17,153 nucleotides of DNA, taken from the NCBI GenBank assembly GCA_031281855.1, contig JAITEW010000021.1:1-17153 (forward strand), written 5' to 3'. Shown in pieces: positions 1-6,751 of the stretch. How positions within the stretch are numbered: position 1 is the first letter of the stretch; each line of letters starts with the position of its first letter. The notes below the pieces were generated by a model. It searched no databases. It had not been told where the DNA came from and worked only from the letters and a program-made list of their open reading frames with translations. The translations under genes and the position numbers were made by a program. Origin of the DNA: Treponema sp. Its GTDB lineage: Bacteria > Spirochaetota > Spirochaetia > Treponematales > Breznakiellaceae.

Positions 1-153
1 GAGATCGTGTCGATTCAGGAAACGCCCAGGATAGTATCGATAATAACCGCCGCGGGAAACCTGTATAACGCGCACATGAAATGCGGCGATTACAGCGTGT
101 TCAGGATTGACAAGTACAGACGGAAAATGGAGCGTGAGAGAATGCGAGATTGA
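1..153 (+). CDS. 3' end of an unrecognised protein (partial)
   Basis: An open frame runs from the first base of the window to a TGA at 151-153 and gives the last 50 residues of a protein whose start lies outside. The visible part has a short hydrophobic stretch, then a Gly-Asn-Leu-Tyr-Asn segment, and ends in a very basic, charged tail rich in Arg, Lys and Glu. I do not recognise the family. Its strand and proximity to the next gene (34 bases) fit a shared transcription direction, but a good promoter begins at its stop codon, so the downstream gene probably has its own start of transcription. Confidence 0.55.
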   Translation, partial: EIVSIQETPRIVSIITAAGNLYNAHMKCGDYSVFRIDKYRRKMERERMRD

Positions 154-179
154 TTGTTTCGTCGTATTCAGGCTATACT
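150..179 (+). promoter_or_regulatory. Sigma-70-type promoter of the phosphohexomutase gene
   Basis: TTGATT at 150-155 and TATACT at 174-179 are separated by 18 bp, a good match to sigma-70 -35 and -10 elements. Transcription would be expected to begin near 186, one or two bases before the ATG at 188, which has no Shine-Dalgarno sequence. The -35 overlaps the end of the preceding gene. Confidence 0.5.
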
Positions 180-187
180 AATTGCCC

Positions 188-2023
188 ATGGATTTAGAAT
201 TGGAAAAAGTTGTTTCAGGGATGATCCTTTCCGCCTCAGGCTGGCGGGGGATTTTTGCTGAAAACGGCGATGAAGAAAGCCCGGCGCCGGGTATTTCCCC
301 TGGGCACAGGATAATAGTATCCGCCGCTGCGAGGGTGTTTTCGGATTATCTCAAAAAAGCAGAGCCCAGGAGCATCATTGTAGGCAGGGACACCAGGCCC
401 ACCGGCGAAGCGGTTGCGGGCGCTGTGATCAGGACCCTCGTTGTGGAAGGCTGGGAAGTCCGTTACCTGGGCGTATCGGCAGCGCCGGAGATCATGGCCT
501 ATGCCCGAAGCCTTGAGGGCCTCGCAGGGGGGTTCATCTTCATTTCCGCAAGCCACAACCCTATAGGGCACAACGGCATCAAATTCGGCCTTACCGACGG
601 CGGGGTCCTGCCTGGTTCGGAGGCAGCGGAACTGGTAAAGAGCTTCAGGGCCTTTACAGGGCAAAAGGATCGCATCGCCGAAACAGAAACGCTTCTTGTG
701 GGAACCAGAGAGGGTGAATTGGCCGGGGTTTATTCATCTTCTGCGAAATACAAAGAAGAAGCCCTAAGGGCCTACCGGGATTTTACCACTGAAGTCATCA
801 CCGGGTTTCCCGGCGGCAGGGAATCGGAAAAGGTTCTGGAAACCATAGCCCAGGGCATAAGGGAACGGCCTTTAGGGATAGCGGCGGACTTCAACGGTTC
901 AGCACGCACCCTTTCTATAGACCGCGAGTTCCTCTGCGGCCTTGGGGCCTCGTTCAGGGCTATCAACGACAGGCCCGGCGGGATAAGCCACCGCATAGTG
1001 CCCGAAGGGGAATCCCTGGAACCTTGCAGGCGTTTTCTGGAAGAACTTCACAGGGAAGATCCTTCGTTCATTCTGGGCTATGTGCCGGACTGCGACGGGG
1101 ACAGGGGCAACCTCGTGATCTGGGATGAAGGGGAAAAGCGGAGCCGCGCCCTGGAAGCCCAGGAGGTTTTCGCGCTGGCCTGTATGGCGGAACTGGCGTA
1201 CCTGGTCTGGACCGGGGAGTTGAAATACGACAACAAAGGCAACGCCCTTACCAGGGCCGCTTTGGCTGTGAACGATCCCACGTCCCTTAGAATTGACAAA
1301 ATCGCGGCGGCCTTTGACGTTCCGGTGTTCCGCGCCGAAGTAGGGGAGGCCAATGTGGTGGGGCTTGCCCGCAGGCTCCGGGAACAGGGCTGCATGGTGC
1401 GCATACTCGGCGAAGGTTCGGCCGGCGGTAACATAACCCACCCTTCGGCGGTCCGCGATCCGCTGGACACAGTGGGAGCCATCATCAAACTCCTTACTAT
1501 CCGCAGCGCTCCTGAAAGAAAGGGCCTCTATGAACTCTGGTGCAGCCTTTCGGATCAGAGCGAAACGTACAGGGAGGATTTTACTCTTGCGGATATTATC
1601 GCCTCACTCCCTGCCTTTGTAACCACCGGGGCCTATTCGGAAGAAGCGGTGCTGAAAGTAAAGACCGCCGATCATGGTTTGCTTAAAGAGCGTTTCCAGC
1701 GTATCTTTCTTAGGGAATGGGAAGAGCGGAAAGGGGAACTCAAAAGCCGTTACGGGATCTCCTGCTGGGAAGCGGCTGTGTATAACGGCATGGATGAGAA
1801 ACGGGGAATAGCCAATTTCGCCGAAGCCGGAAGGGGAGGGCTTAAGATTGGGTTCCTCAACAGCGAAGGCAGGATGATCGCGTGCGTCTGGATGCGCGGC
1901 TCCGGCACTGAACCGGTTTTCCGGGTTATGGCGGACGCCGAAGGTTCCGACAAGCGGCTGGAACGGGACCTTATCGAATGGCAGCGCCGTATGGTATTTG
2001 AAGCCGACAGTCAGTCAGGTTGA
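188..2023 (+). CDS. Phosphoglucomutase/phosphomannomutase family protein (alpha-D-phosphohexomutase)
   Basis: A cytoplasmic enzyme of 611 residues that should interconvert sugar 1- and 6-phosphates through a phosphoserine, feeding glycolysis and cell-envelope sugar nucleotide synthesis. All four family signatures are present in order. These are the catalytic SASHNP loop with Ser122; the metal-binding DCDGDR loop at residues 301-306; a GEGS sugar-recognition loop at 408-411, a variant of the usual GEES/GEGSG; and the C-terminal phosphate-binding RGSGTEPVFR at 570-579. The length is slightly above the usual 550-590 of bifunctional PGM/PMM proteins. An in-frame TTG at 182 is possible, but ATG 188 is preferred. 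Neither has a ribosome-binding site and the promoter ends just upstream. Whether glucose or mannose phosphate is preferred cannot be told from the motifs. The next gene follows after 13 bp and is probably co-transcribed. Confidence 0.9.
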   Translation: MDLELEKVVSGMILSASGWRGIFAENGDEESPAPGISPGHRIIVSAAARVFSDYLKKAEPRSIIVGRDTRPTGEAVAGAVIRTLVVEGWEVRYLGVSAAPEIMAYARSLEGLAGGFIFISASHNPIGHNGIKFGLTDGGVLPGSEAAELVKSFRAFTGQKDRIAETETLLVGTREGELAGVYSSSAKYKEEALRAYRDFTTEVITGFPGGRESEKVLETIAQGIRERPLGIAADFNGSARTLSIDREFLCGLGASFRAINDRPGGISHRIVPEGESLEPCRRFLEELHREDPSFILGYVPDCDGDRGNLVIWDEGEKRSRALEAQEVFALACMAELAYLVWTGELKYDNKGNALTRAALAVNDPTSLRIDKIAAAFDVPVFRAEVGEANVVGLARRLREQGCMVRILGEGSAGGNITHPSAVRDPLDTVGAIIKLLTIRSAPERKGLYELWCSLSDQSETYREDFTLADIIASLPAFVTTGAYSEEAVLKVKTADHGLLKERFQRIFLREWEERKGELKSRYGISCWEAAVYNGMDEKRGIANFAEAGRGGLKIGFLNSEGRMIACVWMRGSGTEPVFRVMADAEGSDKRLERDLIEWQRRMVFEADSQSG

Positions 2024-2036
2024 GGAGAGGAAAATC

Positions 2037-2387
2037 ATGGGAGTACGGGGAGAAATTTTTTCCACCAAAGTAGCAGTGCACAACAGGACGTATTTCTTCA
2101 ATGTGAAGGAAAACCGCATGGGGGATCTCTACCTCAATATCGTTGAAAGCAAAAACCGTGAAACCGGCGGGTTCGAGCGCCAGTCGGTGATCCTTTTTGC
2201 CGACAACATTGAAGAATTCCTCACAGGCTTCGACGAGTCCCTCAAGGTCCTGGAAAAAGCGGTAAGGGAAAAACGGAGAGCCGGGCACCCCGGCAGGGAA
2301 AAACCGAAACAAACCGAACCCGGGGACACGCCTGCCAAAAGCAGGCGCGTGGTAGTCAGGAAAGAACCTAAAGAAGAAAAAGACTAA
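2037..2387 (+). CDS. PUR-domain (DUF3276, BpuR-like) nucleic-acid-binding protein
   Basis: A 116-residue cytoplasmic protein. Residues 1-75 resemble the bacterial PUR-alpha fold (DUF3276): an RGEIFSTKV opening, alternating aromatic/basic strands (YFFNVKENRMGD, LYLNIVESK), and a following helix starting at NIEEFL. The Borrelia homologue BpuR binds single- and double-stranded DNA and RNA and acts as a regulator. The same activity is inferred here from fold resemblance only. Residues 76-116 form a basic, Pro/Lys/Arg-rich and probably disordered tail that could add nonspecific nucleic-acid affinity. The start is ATG 2037, preceded by GGAGAGG at 2024-2030, which overlaps the stop of the phosphohexomutase gene. 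An upstream in-frame ATG at 1998 lies inside that gene and lacks a ribosome-binding site. The stop codon overlaps the stop of the convergent gene. Confidence 0.8.
   Translation: MGVRGEIFSTKVAVHNRTYFFNVKENRMGDLYLNIVESKNRETGGFERQSVILFADNIEEFLTGFDESLKVLEKAVREKRRAGHPGREKPKQTEPGDTPAKSRRVVVRKEPKEEKD
2269..2294 (-). terminator. Possible terminator of the minus-strand cluster
   Basis: Read on the minus strand, GCCGGG and CCCGGC (2280-2294) can form a 6-bp GC-only stem with a 3-nt loop, and five T residues follow at 2273-2269 after a 6-nt gap. It lies about 90 bp past the stop of the last cluster gene, inside the opposing PUR-domain gene. The gap before the T run makes it imperfect. Confidence 0.35.
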
Positions 2388-3454
2388 CAAGGACTTCCGC
2401 GGTATCGCGTTTTCAGCACTGTCTCAATGAACCTGACTGTTTCCCTTCCCTCTTCGCCTGTAGAAGTAAGCGGGCGGCCTTCCCGGATAGAAGCGCAGAA
2501 ATCCTCAAGCTGGCAGGTAAAAAAGTACACCGTAGGGTTGATGGTCTTGAAAAAGGCCTCGTCTTCGGCGCGGAATGTATCCAGCAGTTCCTTTTCGCCT
2601 TCAATGGTCCAGAGGTCGTTAAGAGGAGGTTCGGTAATAGTGCTCATCCCTGCGATAAACATGGCGCCGCCGTCGGTCTGCACCCCTGCGGACCAGGCGG
2701 AACTTCCGTGGACATGGACTTTCGCGTAGATCCCGGGTTTCTGCGAATTGCTCACCAGCACCGAGCCCAGGCCGCCTGACGCGAAGCGGATAGCCGCAAC
2801 GGCGCTGTCTTCAACTTCGATGTAAGGGTGGTTGAAGTTGTCCCAGAAACCGTGAATCTCCTTAAAGGGACCCATGTACCACTGGAGGAGATCGATTTGA
2901 TGGGGAGCCTGGTTGATGAGGATACCGCCACCTTCGGTGGCCCACTTGCCCCGCCAGGGATCGCTGTCGTAATAGGCCTTGTCCCGCCAGCCCAGAATAG
3001 TAAGCTGCGCCAGAACGGGTTTTCCCAATTTGCCTTCGTCAATGGCTTTTTTTATCCTTGCGCATGCAGGGAACCAGCGGCGCTGGCACACCACGGAAAG
3101 AAGCTTCCCCGCTTTTTTGGCAGCCCCGATCATCTCGTCGCATTCGGCCGCTGTCACAGCCATGGGCTTTTCCACAAGCACATGGGCGCCTGCAGCCAGG
3201 GCTTCAAGAGCGCCGTCACGGTGCTGGGGATGAGGGGTGGTGATGATAACAGCGTCCACCTTGTCTTTGAGAACCATCTCTTCAGGGGTGTCCCTGGAAG
3301 CGATCTTCCATTTAGACGCAAAAGCGTTACGGCGTTCCGCGTTCCTGCCGCAGACCGATACCAGCTCCCCTCCTGATGCGGCGGCGAGGGCTTCGGCGTG
3401 GAGGTTGGCTACTTTGCCGTAACCTGTCAGGCCAATTCGTACTTTTTCCTTCAT
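2384..3454 (-). CDS. Gfo/Idh/MocA family NAD(P)-dependent oxidoreductase (copy 1)
   Basis: A cytoplasmic 356-residue dehydrogenase of the family that oxidises or reduces sugars, inositols or their derivatives. The N-terminal Rossmann fold has the dinucleotide loop GYGKVA at residues 11-16. The family EKP motif is at 95-97, its Lys being the usual catalytic residue. The C-terminal alpha/beta domain carries the canonical GGG-x-L-x-x-QAPHQIDLL motif at 175-190, with His185 and Asp188 in the catalytic positions. The start is ATG 3454 with AAGGAAG just upstream. It is the last gene of the minus-strand cluster, 19 bp after the MDR dehydrogenase. Its stop codon overlaps that of the convergent PUR-domain gene (shared bases 2384-2387). 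The substrate is unknown; of the three paralogues here it is the one with the textbook motif. Confidence 0.88.
   Translation of the reverse strand: MKEKVRIGLTGYGKVANLHAEALAAASGGELVSVCGRNAERRNAFASKWKIASRDTPEEMVLKDKVDAVIITTPHPQHRDGALEALAAGAHVLVEKPMAVTAAECDEMIGAAKKAGKLLSVVCQRRWFPACARIKKAIDEGKLGKPVLAQLTILGWRDKAYYDSDPWRGKWATEGGGILINQAPHQIDLLQWYMGPFKEIHGFWDNFNHPYIEVEDSAVAAIRFASGGLGSVLVSNSQKPGIYAKVHVHGSSAWSAGVQTDGGAMFIAGMSTITEPPLNDLWTIEGEKELLDTFRAEDEAFFKTINPTVYFFTCQLEDFCASIREGRPLTSTGEEGRETVRFIETVLKTRYRGSPC
2398..2413 (+). terminator. Weak terminator-like hairpin after the PUR-domain gene
   Basis: CGCG at 2398-2401 and CGCG at 2406-2409 can pair around a 4-nt loop and are followed by TTTT (2410-2413), ten bases after the stop codon of the PUR-domain gene. 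The 4-bp stem is short, so activity is uncertain. It lies inside the 3' end of the convergent oxidoreductase gene. Confidence 0.3.
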
Positions 3455-3473
3455 AATACTTCCTTATGCCTCG

Positions 3474-4508
3474 TTACGGAATGAGCACAACTTTGAGGAG
3501 ATTGTCTTCCCTGTTGTAGAGTTTGTCAAACCAGATCTGCCCTTCCGAAAGTGGCGCCTTCTTGCTGATAAGAGAGGCGACGTCTATCTTTTTCCTGGCG
3601 ATCATATCCATAACGATAGGGTATTCCCCGCCAATGGCGCAGGAGCCGAAGAGGCTTATCTGGCGGGTAACCACGGTCTGGAGGGGAAGCTCGATAGTGG
3701 GGCTCACGTTCCCGATAAGGGTAACAGAGCCCCCTTTGCGGACCAGTGAAAGGGCGGTCTTGATAGGCGCTGTGGCCCCTACGGCTTCAAAGGCGCGGTC
3801 AACCCCGCGGCCCCCGGTAAGATCGAGGATCTTCTTATGAGCAGCCGGGTCGGCGGGATCAAAGACGGCGTCGGCCCCTCGGTCCAGCGCCGTTTTGCGC
3901 CGGTTCCCGTCCGTATCCAGTGCGATAATCTTCCCTGACACCGAAGCCCTGAGTATGCTAAGGACGAGGAGGCCGATGAGCCCTGCGCCGACTACCGCCA
4001 CGGTGTCGTTAAGCCCCACTGGGCTAAGCCTGAAAGCGTGGGCGGCCACGCCTGCGGGTTCGGTCATAGCGGCTTCCTCGTAGCTGAGCCCCTCTGGCAG
4101 GAGGAAACAGATGTGCTCAGGAACCACCACGTATTCGGCGAAAGCCCCGTGGCGCCGGTAATCGTCGCACGAAACCCCAAGGACCATGCGGTTGTCGCAG
4201 AGGTTCACCTGGCCGTTCCGGCAGTAGAAACACGAGCCGCAGTAAATAGTGGAATCGAAAGTAATGCGATCCCCTGCTTTGAATCCCGTAACATCTTTCC
4301 CGGTCGAAACCACTTCTCCCGCAGCCTCGTGCCCCATGATGATAGGGGGCTTGCGCCGGCCTGTGGAGCCGTCAAAACCGTGAACGTCGGAACCGCAGAT
4401 GGAAACTGCCTTGACCTTTACCAGAAAGTCATGACCCGATTCGATTACCGGATCAGGCACATCCGTGAATGTAAGCTTCTTGTACTCTTTCATTAAAAGC
4501 GCTTTCAT
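3474..4508 (-). CDS. Zinc-dependent MDR dehydrogenase (sorbitol/threonine/galactitol-1-phosphate dehydrogenase type)
   Basis: A cytoplasmic medium-chain dehydrogenase of 344 residues, the usual size. It should oxidise a secondary alcohol of a polyol or sugar to a ketone, or run in reverse. Catalytic zinc ligands are visible as Cys38, His60 and Glu61, with Glu150 in the second-shell/fourth-ligand position. The structural zinc site has Cys90, Cys93, Cys96 and Cys104. The Rossmann loop is GAGLIG at 174-179, and the acidic residue Asp198 at the end of the second strand favours NAD(H). Starts at ATG 4508 after AAAGGAG with a 6-nt spacer. It lies 20 bp downstream of the aldo/keto reductase and 19 bp upstream of the third Gfo/Idh/MocA gene, so the three are probably co-transcribed. 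Sorbitol, galactitol-1-phosphate or threonine dehydrogenase activity cannot be separated by motif alone. Confidence 0.87.
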   Translation of the reverse strand: MKALLMKEYKKLTFTDVPDPVIESGHDFLVKVKAVSICGSDVHGFDGSTGRRKPPIIMGHEAAGEVVSTGKDVTGFKAGDRITFDSTIYCGSCFYCRNGQVNLCDNRMVLGVSCDDYRRHGAFAEYVVVPEHICFLLPEGLSYEEAAMTEPAGVAAHAFRLSPVGLNDTVAVVGAGLIGLLVLSILRASVSGKIIALDTDGNRRKTALDRGADAVFDPADPAAHKKILDLTGGRGVDRAFEAVGATAPIKTALSLVRKGGSVTLIGNVSPTIELPLQTVVTRQISLFGSCAIGGEYPIVMDMIARKKIDVASLISKKAPLSEGQIWFDKLYNREDNLLKVVLIP

Positions 4509-4528
4509 AATCCGCTCCTTTGCTTTGC

Positions 4529-5581
4529 TTAATAGATCCGGCTTTCACGGGAATTCTCGTAATAGTCCGGGTTGTTTCCCAATTTATCAAGAACCGCCTG
4601 GCTTACTTCGTTTATCTTCGCCGCCAGGCCTGCAGGGAGTTTTAGTTCCATGGCCTTGATATTGTCTTCCAGTTCGGCTTCGTTTCTGGAGCCGATAAGG
4701 GCGGAGGCAACCAAGGGGTTAGCCAGGACCCAGGCTACCGAGAGCTGGGCAACGGAAACGCCTAAATCCGCGGCAATTTCCCGGAGCAGCGCCAGGGTCC
4801 TAAAGACCTCTTCTTCCGCTCCGTTTTCGTAATGCCTTGACGTGCCCTTTCCCCGTTCCTGGGCAAAGTGCCGCGAATGGGCCTGATGAGGCGGCACGTC
4901 CGCGGCGGTTTTGTAAATCCCCGCAAGCACTCCCTGCTGGAGGGTCATAGATGAGATAATGGCTATGCCGCGCTCCGCGCAGTACGGCATGATTTCAGCC
5001 TCAATGGCGCGGGAAATAATGTTGTACGGCATCTCATTCACTTCGATTTCCGGGCAGACCCCTGCGGCTTCCTTAAGCTGCGTAACGCCGTAATTGCTCA
5101 CGCCGATGTGGAGGATCTTGCCTTCCTTTTTCAGCTCCATAAGGGCGGCGAAGGCCTCTTCGGTACCAGGCGGATGGGCGATGATTTCAGGATCATCGGT
5201 AAAATGCTTTATCCCCAGAGGGTTAATGGGCCAGTGCATCATATAGAGATCCAGGTGATCCATGTCCAGGTTTTTGAGGGAAATCTCACATTCCTCTTTA
5301 AGGGTCTTCCGGTAAGCCCGCGCAGGGGAGACCTTGGAAATGACAAAGGCCCTGTCCCGGATGCCCTTGAGGGCCTTGCCCAGTGAAACTTCGCTGGCGC
5401 CGTTGTTATACATACGCGCGGTATCAAAAACATTGATACCCCGTTCCACAGCCATGCGGACTACGGCGTCCACGTCCTTTTGGTTCTGTTCGCCCCAGTA
5501 TTCGCCTCCGCCAAAAGCCCAGCATCCTATACCGATGCGGCTTAAAACGCGATCCTTGTTTATTCGTATATTCATATACAT
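4529..5581 (-). CDS. Aldo/keto reductase
   Basis: A cytoplasmic NAD(P)H-dependent (beta/alpha)8-barrel oxidoreductase of about 350 residues. Counting from the Met of MNIRIN (ATG at 5575), the complete AKR tetrad is present: Asp51, Tyr56, Lys81 and His114. The C-terminal cofactor segment includes GSRNEAELEDN. It is likely to reduce a keto sugar or aldehyde, or oxidise the matching alcohol. The open frame extends to a TTG at 5611, but those bases form the -35 hexamer of a strong promoter, so that extension is rejected. The real start is ATG 5581 or, two codons later, ATG 5575. Neither has a Shine-Dalgarno sequence, and the predicted transcription start falls at about 5575, suggesting a leaderless message. 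It is the first of three genes downstream of the repressor; 26 bp separate it from the repressor stop. Confidence 0.87.
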   Translation of the reverse strand: MYMNIRINKDRVLSRIGIGCWAFGGGEYWGEQNQKDVDAVVRMAVERGINVFDTARMYNNGASEVSLGKALKGIRDRAFVISKVSPARAYRKTLKEECEISLKNLDMDHLDLYMMHWPINPLGIKHFTDDPEIIAHPPGTEEAFAALMELKKEGKILHIGVSNYGVTQLKEAAGVCPEIEVNEMPYNIISRAIEAEIMPYCAERGIAIISSMTLQQGVLAGIYKTAADVPPHQAHSRHFAQERGKGTSRHYENGAEEEVFRTLALLREIAADLGVSVAQLSVAWVLANPLVASALIGSRNEAELEDNIKAMELKLPAGLAAKINEVSQAVLDKLGNNPDYYENSRESRIY

Positions 5582-5587
5582 GTATAT
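5574..5587. promoter_or_regulatory. 14-bp palindromic operator candidate at the aldo/keto reductase start
   Basis: ATATACATGTATAT is a perfect palindrome centred at 5580/5581. It covers the downstream part of the -10 element, the predicted transcription start and the start codon. It shares the 8-mer CATGTATA with a candidate site at 9695-9702 upstream of the first cluster gene. The nearby GntR-LacI regulator is the obvious candidate ligand. AT-rich palindromes arise easily by chance, which limits confidence. Confidence 0.45.
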
Positions 5588-5611
5588 ATACCGATATGCT
5601 GGTAATGTCAA
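5583..5611 (-). promoter_or_regulatory. Near-consensus sigma-70 promoter for the last three cluster genes
   Basis: On the minus strand TTGACA (5611-5606) and TATATA (5588-5583) are separated by exactly 17 bp. The -35 is a perfect match and contains the TGA stop codon of the repressor gene (5610-5608). Transcription should start near 5575. The position implies that the aldo/keto reductase, MDR dehydrogenase and last Gfo/Idh/MocA gene form a sub-operon. Confidence 0.65.
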
Positions 5612-6741
5612 GATATGTTTTTTATCGTGCCGTTATCGCAGAAAGCGGTGTCGATTTGTATCCTCGCGCAGGTCCCCGGGGCCTGTCCGGAAATACGCTC
5701 CGAAAGGTACCAGCAGGCGTAATCCACAATGGCGTTCATGTTCACATCCACAGTGGATACAGGCGGAAACATCTGGGCATAACGGTCGCTTTTGTCAAAG
5801 CCCACGATGCTGATATCCTCAGGCACCGCAAGGCCCTGGTTCTTAAAAACGCTGTAACAGCCGTAGGCAAGATCGTCGTTAAAAGCAAAGACCGCCGTAG
5901 GCCGTTCCGCCTTTTTCATGCCCAGAATCGTCCTGGCCGCTTCAGCGCCGGAGTTGAAGGTCCAGTCGCTGGGAAACAGGTACTCGTTTTTGATAGAAAG
6001 ACCCATCCGGGAGTAGAGAGACCTGATACCGTTCAGCCGTTCCACGGTAGTCTGGTGGTTGCTTTTTCCTGTGATAAAGGCGACATGCCGGTGCCCTGCC
6101 TGAATCAGCCTTTCTGCTACCCGGTACGCGCCGTTGAAGTTGTCGCTTACGATGCTGGTAAAAAGCGGGGTGTAATGATTCACAGAGACGCAGGGCAGGC
6201 CGAAACGTGAAGCTTCGGCGTAAAAAATATCCTGATTGCAGCTATCAAAGATGATGCCCCCAGGAGCGGCGCCGCGTATGGTATTGGTTAAGGCGCCGTC
6301 CTGGTACACAGGTTTGAAAAGCATGTTGTACCCCAGCAGGGACAGGCGTTTTTCAAAACTGTGGATAAGTTTATAGTGGAAACTTTCGCCTCCAGGGGAA
6401 TGGAGATAATCGACCTGGGTTATAAGGAGAACTATGCTGCCTGCGCCCCGCTGCCCGCCGGCCGCCTGGGTCCTCCCGGGGCATGCCGATCCCGGTTCCG
6501 CGGAAACAGGCCGGATAAAACTTCCGATTCCCGGAACCCTGATGATCCGCGCCTCGTCAACCAGTATTTGCAGGGCTTTGCGCACCGTATTGCGTTCCAC
6601 GCCGAAACGGGCGCAGAATTCCTTTTCGCTCGGCAGTTTCCGGCTTTCCCCGTAAACGCCGCTGTCTATTTCGGAAACCAGTATAGCATAGATCTGTTTG
6701 AAAACAGGCTCTTTGCCGGCGCGGTCTATATTCGATCCCAT
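5608..6741 (-). CDS. GntR-LacI hybrid transcriptional regulator (AraR-like architecture)
   Basis: A 377-residue DNA-binding regulator. Residues about 12-78 form a GntR-type winged helix (LPSEKEFCARFGVERNTVRK recognition region, then a wing around RVPGIGSFI). Residues about 100-375 resemble the periplasmic-binding-protein-like sensor domain of LacI/GalR regulators (for example GHRHVAFITG, the FAFNDDLAYG loop and the DISIVGFD strand). This combination is known from AraR of Bacillus, a sugar-responsive repressor. The effector here is presumably a sugar or sugar derivative used by the surrounding enzymes. The start is ATG 6741 after AAAGGGA. It sits inside the cluster, 10 bp after the upstream oxidoreductase, and its stop codon lies within the promoter of the next gene. 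Autoregulation through the cluster promoter is likely. Confidence 0.88.
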   Translation of the reverse strand: MGSNIDRAGKEPVFKQIYAILVSEIDSGVYGESRKLPSEKEFCARFGVERNTVRKALQILVDEARIIRVPGIGSFIRPVSAEPGSACPGRTQAAGGQRGAGSIVLLITQVDYLHSPGGESFHYKLIHSFEKRLSLLGYNMLFKPVYQDGALTNTIRGAAPGGIIFDSCNQDIFYAEASRFGLPCVSVNHYTPLFTSIVSDNFNGAYRVAERLIQAGHRHVAFITGKSNHQTTVERLNGIRSLYSRMGLSIKNEYLFPSDWTFNSGAEAARTILGMKKAERPTAVFAFNDDLAYGCYSVFKNQGLAVPEDISIVGFDKSDRYAQMFPPVSTVDVNMNAIVDYACWYLSERISGQAPGTCARIQIDTAFCDNGTIKNIS

Positions 6742-6751
6742 CCCTGTCCCT

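Noticed and set aside
5582..5611. TTG start at 5611 for the aldo/keto reductase
   Set aside because: Those bases form a TTGACA-17-TATATA promoter, and there is no ribosome-binding site before the TTG. The AKR fold begins after the later ATG codons.
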